A stretch of DNA of 64,000 bases, taken from Posidonia oceanica. Lineage: Eukaryota > Streptophyta > Magnoliopsida > Alismatales > Posidoniaceae. A model generated the notes under the pieces. That model worked only from the letters and a program-made list of their open reading frames with translations. It searched no databases and was not told the origin of the DNA. The stretch lies in the NCBI GenBank assembly GCA_037176725.1, contig JAZBRS010000075.1:76634001-76698000 (forward strand), in the 5' to 3' direction. Each line of letters opens with the position of its first letter. The stretch's first letter is position 1. This document shows positions 56,961-64,000 of this stretch, one piece after another. A program made the position numbers and the translations under genes.

Positions 56961-57205
56961 TATCCATCCTTTTAGTTTGACCCCGGTGGGCAATCCCTGT
57001 GGCATTTCTTTTAGTTTGACCCCCACGGGTAATCCCCATGGCATGTCTTTTAGTTTGACCCCTGCGGGCAATCCCCGTGGTAGTGTCTTTTAGTTTGACC
57101 CCCGCGGGCAATCCCCGTGGCAGTGTCCTTTAGTTTGACCCCCGCAGGCAATCCCTGTGGTGTGTCGTTAGTTTGTTCCCCTTGGGCAATCCCCTTGGCC
57201 GTGTT
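56961..57205 (+). repeat. About 40-bp tandem array, six copies
   Basis: Units TTTAGTTTGACCCCCGCGGG plus CAATCCCCGTGGCAGTGTC. The core GGGCAATCCCCxTGGC is shared with the 43-46 bp array, so both come from one ancestral unit. Confidence 0.85.
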
Positions 57206-57338
57206 TCTTTAGCCGATCCTCTTTGTGTCTCATCCATGTCTGGTGGCAGCAGGCATTGGATTTCATTGAGGATCTCCAGGTAGCGCCACATGAGGGTATC
57301 GTCTCGCCTTATAAATAGCTTCGTGCCAAAGCCATCTT

Positions 57339-57353
57339 CAAGGAGGGGCAATC
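57339..57353 (+). other. Polypurine tract of element B
   Basis: CAAGGAGGGGCAATC directly before the 3' LTR; like the E1 tract, its GGAGGGGCA core lies just before the LTR start. Confidence 0.8.
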
Positions 57354-58691
57354 TGTAGATACCCCATTTTGGCACTCCCTTCATGTTAGTGTAGTCTCTT
57401 GCATTAGGTCGCTCTTAGAAGCCCTCTGTCCAATCCAGAATGTCTCACTTGAGCCAAATGTTTTCTCTCAAGTCCATAATGTTATCCTTATCTAAGCCCT
57501 AAATGTCGGCAACCTGTGTGTTCTTCATGTCCTGACCAAATTTGGAAGTTGAGCTAACTAAGAGTGTTGTACACCGACTTCTTAGCGTACAACGTTGGCC
57601 GCTGGTTCTCCAGCGGCTAACATTGGCCGCTGGTTTTCCAGCGTCCAACGTGGCAACCCAGTCAGCCCAAAGCTTTCCTTATTTGGCCTAATCCAAAAAA
57701 TCGTTTTTTGCCTTCTTTGGAACCTGTTGACCGGTCAAAGCCATCAAAATCAAGTTTAAACACACTTAATGACTCCTTAATTGGGGAATTTTCTCTGATC
57801 CTGCCAGTTATGCCTCGAAGGTCGTTATACGCGGGAACTCTCGCTTATAACGTTATACGCTGGTTTTCCAGCGTATAATACTTCTGAAACAGGAAATTCT
57901 GCTGACTTGGCATTTGTGTCCTTTTTTGTTCCTCCCCTGCTTCTGTAAAAGCAGGGGTACCCCCCACAGGGTTCAAGGCCGGATTTTTGGAATTCACATG
58001 CTCTCTTGAGATTAAAAAATCTTAGAGAAGTGAGGTCCTTGAGAATTGAAAGAGAGAAGAGAGATTTTGAAAGGTGGAGAGTCTTCGAAAAGCTTGAGTG
58101 TCCCTTTGTCGTTGTTGGCTTCATGTCAACACAGTTTGCACTTTGTGCATAGATAAAGGGGACTCTATTTTTATTATTTTCTTTTCATTTCGAATATCAC
58201 ATGTTCAATTTCATAGCATAATCAAGCATTTTATTTTGAGTTCATATATTATTGTAGCTATGCATACATCTCTAATTAGTTGCAACCGGGGAGATCAAAC
58301 CCCTTGGGTACGTATTTCATTATGCTTTGTTGTTTTCTTTTCTACTCATTATGGATAAGTTACTACACATATTGATCCATCTTTGCATTGTTTTGTTTCT
58401 TTTGTTTTGTTAACATTTGTCATACAAGGAGGAAAAAAGAAGAAAGAGCTCACCAAACACGGGCACCCTTGGGCAACGCTGGCGTTGTCCCAAGGTAGCT
58501 GAACCCGCAACCACTTCACATCTCCCCATGGCGTCTCGAGGGCTGGCGAAAGCGAACCGAGAGTGGCGATCACACCAATTCCATAACACGTGGAGTGACG
58601 GAGTTAGATACAAAAGGGGACCCCGAGAAAGAGCGGATAGAGAAAAAAGCATACAAGCCTCTTCCCCCTCTCCCAAAACCCCATATCCACA
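57354..58691 (+). repeat. 3' LTR of element B (1338 bp)
   Basis: Matches 5207-6579 with about 5% substitutions in the first 320 bases and lacks the internal duplication. The TATA box is mutated to TGTAAAA near 57946. Ends ATATCCACA at 58691. Confidence 0.92.
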
Positions 58692-58696
58692 CGCAC
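58692..58696. repeat. Right target-site duplication of element B (CGCAC)
   Basis: Differs from the left copy CGTAC at one base. Confidence 0.65.
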
Positions 58697-61146
58697 CAGC
58701 CAGTCGCAGCACTGGCCGGCCTATTTGCATCTCTAATCACCACAACTCCGCGATCGGCCGTGCCAGGAGATCAGCCAGCCAGCAACAGAGCAGATGCCCC
58801 TGGCAGTGGTGTGCCTAGCAGCTAGAGCAGACCCCGTAGGCGAAGGAATCACCGCGCACAACTCTGAAGAGGCCGTTTGTGCCTATTACGTCGATACACC
58901 CTCGGATGACGAGGAGGGCGTGACTACAGAAGCCCAGGTGGAAGACAGGCTCGAAGACTTGGAATTGTTGTTCCAAGAACAACTCGCGGTGCTGGCTGAA
59001 GACGCCGTCGAGCAGCAAGTGTTGAAGAAAGTGAAAGTCGTGGTCGCGGATCCCTCCCCGCCGCAAGACCATTCCTCAATCATGGTCTTAGAAGAAGAAC
59101 TAGAGGTAGCACCCCCTAGACCAGACGAGTTGATCACTCCACAGCCACAAGGCGGGTCTAGATGGTTCGTGCAGTGCATGCCTCGCACAGGCAGCGCATA
59201 TGGCGACAGTACACAGATTAGTCGCCCAAAGGACAGTCGTCCGCCCCCAACACTTCTCGCGAGTACATTTGAGAACGCAGAGGAGGGGACAGTGCAGACA
59301 ATAGAGCAGACAACAGCAGTCCCAGCAGTGACACCGGTGCCAGAGCAGACAGAGCAGTCGGATCGGTCAGCAGGGCCAGGGGCTACTCAAGCAAGCATCA
59401 CTCATCGAGCTTACAGAAATACTCAGGTGAGTGTGACCATCCTGAGGCGTCATCAGGATCAAGAGGTGGAACATGTTCACTCCTTCGACATTACAGACCC
59501 CACATTCGAGAAGGAGATCCTCTCTGAACTCATTGCATATGAGGAAGAGGATGATACAGGCGTAGATGAGAATGATGAACCACCGTCTGAGTTCCAACCT
59601 TACGATGACGACCCAGAAGGGCCTAACCTCCATGTCGAAGAAGAGACGGAGGTAGTTAATATCGACACAGCCACGGATATCAAGGAGGTCCACATCAGTT
59701 GCCAACTGACTGCCCAGGCTAGAGCAGAGTTCATTGCATTCCTTATGGAATATGTAGACGTCTTCGCCTGGAGCTATGAAGACATGGTCGGCCTTGATGT
59801 CGAGATTGTGGTGCACAAACTGCCTATGGATCCAGATGCGAGGTCGGTAAAGCAGAAGCTCCGGAAGTGGCGACCACAGTGGCTGCTCAAAATAAAGGTG
59901 GAAATCATGAAGCAGCACAGCATTGGTTTTCTGAAGGTCGTCCTCTATCCAGAATGGTTCACAAATGTCGTGCCAGTGCCCAAGGACGGTCGGGTCCGCA
60001 TGTGCATCGATTACAAGAATCTGAACAAAGCTAGTCCTAAAGACGACTTCCCCCTACCGCACATCGACGTCCTGGTGGACAACACTACAGAGCACAAAAT
60101 GCTCTCCTTCATGGACGGCTTCTCCAGCTACAACCAGATTAGAATGGCAGAAGAAGACATGGAGAAGACCTCATTTATCACCCCCTAGGGAGTCTTCTAC
60201 TATCAAATTATGCTGTTTGGGCTTAAGAACGCCGGAGCAACATATCAGAGGGTGATGACAGCATTATTCCACGACCTCATGCACCAAGAAGTTGAGGTCT
60301 ACGTAGACGACATTATTGCCAAGTCTAGAGAGCCTGAGGATCACCTCACCTGCCTCAAGAAGCTCTTTGATCGCCTGAGGAAGTAGAAGCTTCACCTTAA
60401 CCCCAGTAAATGTGTATTCGGGGTATCATCTGGCAAGCTGTTGGGCTACATTATCCGCCAGAGGGGAATTGAAGTGGACCCGAGGAAGGTCAAAGCCATC
60501 GTGGATATGTTAAAAAGAAGTCAGAGGCCTGCTGCGGCGTCTGCAATATATCAGCTGGTTCATTGCGCAACTCACGCCTATCTGCGAATCGATTTTCAAG
60601 CTCCTAAGGAAGAATGCACAGATCAACTGGAGCGAGGAGTGCCAAGTTGCATTTGACAAGATAAAGCAGCTTCTGATCAAGCCTCCTGTCTTGGTTTCTC
60701 CCGTGCTAGGGAGACCCTTGATTCTCTACCTTTCTACCACGTAGCATTCCATGGGCGCCATCTTGGGCCAACATGATGAAACCGGTAGAAAGGAATGTGC
60801 CATCTACTACCTAAGTAAGAAGTTCACTAATTGCGAAGCCTGGTATAGCACCATAGAGAAGACCTGCCTATCTCTTGTCTAGGCCATGCAGAAGCTGAGG
60901 CACTACATGATGGCGCACCCGGTCCAGCTCCTATGTCGGCATGACCCCATCAAGTTCCTCTTTCAGAAGCCGGCCATGGTAGGCCGATGCGTCAAGTGGC
61001 AGGTGTTATTGTCTCAGTACGACATCACCTTCATCACATAGAAATCAATGAAGGGGCAGGCCATGGCAGATCATCTGGCAGACTTCCCGCTGCCTGAATA
61101 CCAGCCGCTATAGACACAGTTCCCTGATGAGAACATTCTATTCGCC
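58692..61146 (+). pseudogene. Pol linker, reverse transcriptase and RNase H of host H
   Basis: Open from about 58794 to a TAG at 60186-60188, where E1 has TGG. RT motifs: SVKQKLRKWRPQW, RMCIDYKNLNKASPKDDFPLP, SFMDGFSSYNQI, LFGLKNAGATYQR and catalytic YVDD at 60300-60311. Further in-frame TAG stops at 60384, 60742, 60880, 61039 and 61111, and a frameshift near 60510. RNase H remnant: HSMGAILGQHDE and AIYYLSKKFTNCE. The N-terminal linker is acidic (YYVDTPSDDEEG, DDTGVDENDEPP) as in E1. Confidence 0.88.
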
Positions 61147-61810
61147 ATGGAGGACCCAGAGCAGAAGGATCCTGAAGACGAACTACAGTGGCATCTGTAC
61201 TTCGATGGCGCAGTTAATAGAAGGGGCAGAGGCATCGGTGCTGTTTTAGCAACGCCGCAGGGAGAGTTGATCCCATTTGCAAGGAAGATGACATTCCCTT
61301 GCACCAAAAAAGAGGCAGAGTATGAAGCCTGCATTCTAGGACTGCAAGTCGCATTCAAGCATGATGTGCGCAAGCTGCATGTACACGGAGATGCGATGCT
61401 GGTCATGTCCCAGGTCAACAGCAACTGGAAGACTAAGGACCCCAAGCTGGTACCTTACCATGAATGCCTGTTGAAGCTGATAGAAGTATTTGAAAGTATC
61501 CACTTCACATACATGAACAGAGCCAAGAACGCTATGCAGATGCTTTGGCAACCTTAGCATCTTGGCTCACTATACCCGAGTATCGTGCAGTAGACGTATC
61601 AGTCACTCATGTAGAACAGCCCGCACACTGCATGAGCATCGAGGAAGCGGATACAGCAGAGGAACTCCCATGGTACCATGACATCAAGGTTTTCCTGGAA
61701 TCTGGCAGCCTCCCACCATACACCTTAGCAGCAGACAGAAAGACTTTGACGGTCTGGCATCAAAATACGTAATAGGGGCAGGACATCTGTACAGAAGATC
61801 TCACAACCAG
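61147..61810 (+). pseudogene. Second RNase H module of host H
   Basis: LYFDGAVNRRGRG, KEAEYEACILGL and VHGDAMLVMSQV retain three acidic positions. A frameshift near 61535 (KNAMQMLWQP) displaces the last one (ADALATLAS). A connector to the integrase follows in a second frame (61545-61772). Confidence 0.85.
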
Positions 61811-62911
61811 ATGCTCCTACGCTGCGTAGACAAGAAGGAGGCCGACACATTGATGCTCCAAGTCCATGCAGGGACCTGCGGCCCTCACATGAATGGTGTG
61901 TTGCTAGCCAAGAAGATTATGCTCCAAGGCTACTTCTGGTCAACCATGGAGGCAGACTGCTGCTTGTTTGTGCACAGGTGCCACAGCTGCCAAATCCATG
62001 GGAATTTCATACACGCTCCCCTACAGGAATTGCATAGCATGTCTTCGCCATGGCCTTTCTCCACCTGGAGGATCGATGTCATCGGCGCCATACATCCAAC
62101 AGCCTCCAATGGTCATCGTTACATTCTGGTAGCAATCAACTACTTTACCAAGTGGGTGGAAGCAGCCTCCTACAAGACAGTCACTGTCGTGGCTACAGAG
62201 AAGTTTATCATAAACAACATCATAGCCCGGTGTGGGGTCCCGCACGCGCTCATTTCTGATAATGGCACAAACTTCATAGCTAAGAGGATCAAAGACTACC
62301 TGCAGATCTTCAACATCAAACATCATCGGTCCTTGCCTTATCAGCCATAGATGAACAGTGCAGTAGAGTTTGCCAACAAGAATCTTGTCAAGATCCTGAA
62401 AAAGATGGCAGAGACTCACAAGGACTGGCATGACAAGCTTCCATACGCACTCTGGGCATACAGGACATCAGTCCGGACCTAGACAGGAGCAACCCCGTAC
62501 TCGCTGGTGTACGGCATGGAGGCAGTGCTGCCCGTTGAAGTAGAGATCCCCTCGCTGCGGATCCTACGAGAAGCTAATCTGGAAGAGGCAGAATGGGTCG
62601 AAGACTGCTGCATCTAGCTGAACCTGATCGATGAGCATAGGCTGCAGGCCATACATCATACTCAATGTTACCAGAAGCGCTCGGCCAGGGCATACCTGAA
62701 GAAGGTTAGGCCCAAAAGCTTCAATCCAGGGGATATGGTCCTTCGAGCCATCCATCTCCTAGACGGCCGAGGCAAATTCCGGCCCAACTGGCATGGCCCC
62801 TTTCTGATCAAGCGGGTCTTCTCCAGTGGCGCAGCAGTCCTTGAGGACATGAACCAGGTTGAACAATCAGAGCTGGTCAACGCATGTTACCTCAAGAAGT
62901 ACTACCAGTAG
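61811..62911 (+). pseudogene. Integrase of host H with three TAG stops
   Basis: Zinc region (VHAGTCGPHMNG ... CHSCQIH). Catalytic Asp in RIDVIGAI, Asp in ISDNGTNF and Glu in NSAVEFANK are all retained. In-frame TAG at 62348, 62480 and 62615. C-terminal PGDMVLRAIHLLDGRGKFRP and the terminal ACYLKKYYQ with stop at 62909-62911. Confidence 0.88.
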
Positions 62912-64000
62912 CCTGCCGCCGCTACCTTGCAGAGCCCCCCTTCCTTGCATTTCATGCATTTACATTCACATGCATTTTAGTCATGTTTATTTTATCAAAA
63001 AAAAAAAAAAACAAAAGAGATGTATATATATCATGTGCATTACTATCATATCCCAATGACGAAAATCAGAGATGCTTGCCTGCTCTGGAAAGAGTACACT
63101 CTACCTCACCCGACACTATTTAGATGTCCTGACCAGTGAGGGAGCCACCATCCAGTGAGGAAAGACGAAATGTCCAAACCCCTCTAGGACTTACACCTCC
63201 AGAGGGAGAAAAATCCTAGGGTATGAGAGAGTGTAAGCAAAACATACACGTCTAAGCCTAGGCACAAAAGAAAAGGGAATAGAAGGCGAAGACAGGAGTC
63301 GGCCCTAGAGATAGAGGTGTGCAGCATAACCCTGTCCCTCCAATCGCCTTCGAGATGATTCAGAATCCGCACCTGGGAGTCTGCAAGCCCTGCAAGGCCT
63401 AGCCCCCCGTCTCAAAACCAGGCGCCCCTTACCTCTAAGTTAGGGACAGCGGAAGCCTGCAAGCCAAAAAAAAGAACAAGAAAGAAAAGAGAAAAGAAAA
63501 GAAAAAAGCAACAAACAAAAAAAAGGGAGGAAAGACAAAAGTCAACCTCAAAAAAAGGCAAGCAGCGTGATCCCGCCCCTTTTTGCCTATCTTAGAGAAG
63601 AACTAAAGTTTGCGCCTGGGAAATACACAAATCCCATGGGGCCTAGCCACCCTTCTCTAGCAAGCAACTCCCCAGCTCCAAACCAGGTGCCCATTTCCTC
63701 CAAGCCAGGGATAGGGGAAATCTGCACACCTATGTGGGGGCAAAAGAAACAAGAAAAATGAAAGGAGTAGGTGTAGGTCCTTGAGAGTTTGGCATGGAGC
63801 CCGTCCTCACTACACCACCACCCAAGCACTACCAATTCCCATCTAGGAGTGCCACCAATAGTTAGGAATCCAAGTAGAGTCTGGTGAATCAGAGACCGCT
63901 CCTTTCCTTTGCAGCAGGCATCAAGCACTCCATATGCTGAGGGCAATAGGATTAGCATAGATCATGCATGCATCTATCCACTATCAAATCATTTCTTTTG
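62912..64000 (+). other. Family A spacer, right edge of the window
   Basis: Diverged copy of the 314-1628 spacer (GATGCTTGCCTGCTCTGGAA, purine tract at about 63460-63540, CTTCGCAG-like end). A pure A run lies at about 62997-63011. No gene; the extra ORF would follow outside the window. Confidence 0.7.

Larger units (their letters stand above)
5207..58691 (+). mobile_element. Element B: Tat/Ogre-type Ty3/gypsy retrotransposon, interrupted by two family A insertions
   Basis: Bounded by related LTRs starting TGTAGATACCCC and ending ATATTCACA or ATATCCACA, with a PBS just inside the 5' LTR and a polypurine tract before the 3' LTR. Order: LTR, leader, gag, two protease-like domains, G-patch, [solo LTR A], RT, RNase H, second RNase H, integrase, antisense gene pair [interrupted by E1], tandem arrays, LTR. 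After removal of the two nested elements it is about 20.1 kb. LTRs differ by about 16 of 320 bases in the first part. Many stops and frameshifts make it non-autonomous. Confidence 0.9.
58692..64000 (+). mobile_element. Host H, right part: family A pol and spacer
   Basis: Resumes the family A pol leader cut at 5206 and continues through RT, both RNase H modules, integrase and the spacer, in the order of E1. Continues beyond the window. Confidence 0.9.

Noticed and set aside
62997..63011. A-run as the tail of a retrogene
   Set aside because: No TSD or coding sequence precedes it other than the integrase; it lies in the normal spacer of family A.

Overview
The window is repetitive DNA from a large plant nuclear genome. 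No host gene, rRNA, tRNA or CRISPR array is visible. Everything I can assign belongs to giant Ty3/gypsy LTR retrotransposons of the Tat/Ogre type. They are placed there by a pol with two RNase H modules (the RT-linked one plus a second, archaeal-like one before the integrase), very long LTRs, G-patch-like segments near the protease, tandem arrays before the 3' LTR and extra ORFs. I cannot name the species.

Two families are nested inside one another, and target-site duplications (TSDs) support the nesting. Host H is a family A element on the + strand, present only as 1-5206 and 58692-64000. Element B is a different family, + strand, 5207-58691, inserted into the pol of H (TSD CGTAC/CGCAC). A family A solo LTR (13128-18810, TSD GGAGG) interrupts the pol of B. 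E1, a complete family A element on the - strand (23993-51658, TSD CCTAC), interrupts an antisense gene in the 3' region of B. Without its insertions B is about 20.1 kb. E1 is 27.7 kb with LTRs of about 5.65 kb.

Family A layout, in transcript order: 5.65-kb LTR, PBS, leader, gag, zinc-knuckle remnant, protease with G-patch-like segment, RT, RNase H, second RNase H, integrase, 1.3-kb spacer, a sense-strand ORF of about 445 codons resembling plant mobile domain / DUF7745 proteins, several tandem arrays, polypurine tract, LTR. The sense ORF is open in both copies present, while most gag-pol copies carry stops or frameshifts.

Family B layout: 1.35-kb LTR with a clear TATA box, PBS, leader, gag, two successive retropepsin-like domains, G-patch, RT, RNase H, second RNase H, integrase, then on the opposite strand two tandem genes of the plant-mobile-domain kind, each with one short phase-0 intron. 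The downstream copy also has a basic C-terminal tail and a polyadenylation signal. Four different tandem arrays, a polypurine tract and the 3' LTR follow.

Relative ages: H is oldest and has nine in-frame TAG stops in pol. B followed, with LTRs about 5% different in the stretch I compared. The two family A insertions into B came later; the two LTRs of E1 are nearly identical. The observations I consider most worth following are the intron-containing antisense gene pair in B, the preserved sense ORF in A, the doubled protease region in B and a dispersed hairpin motif in the non-coding parts of B.
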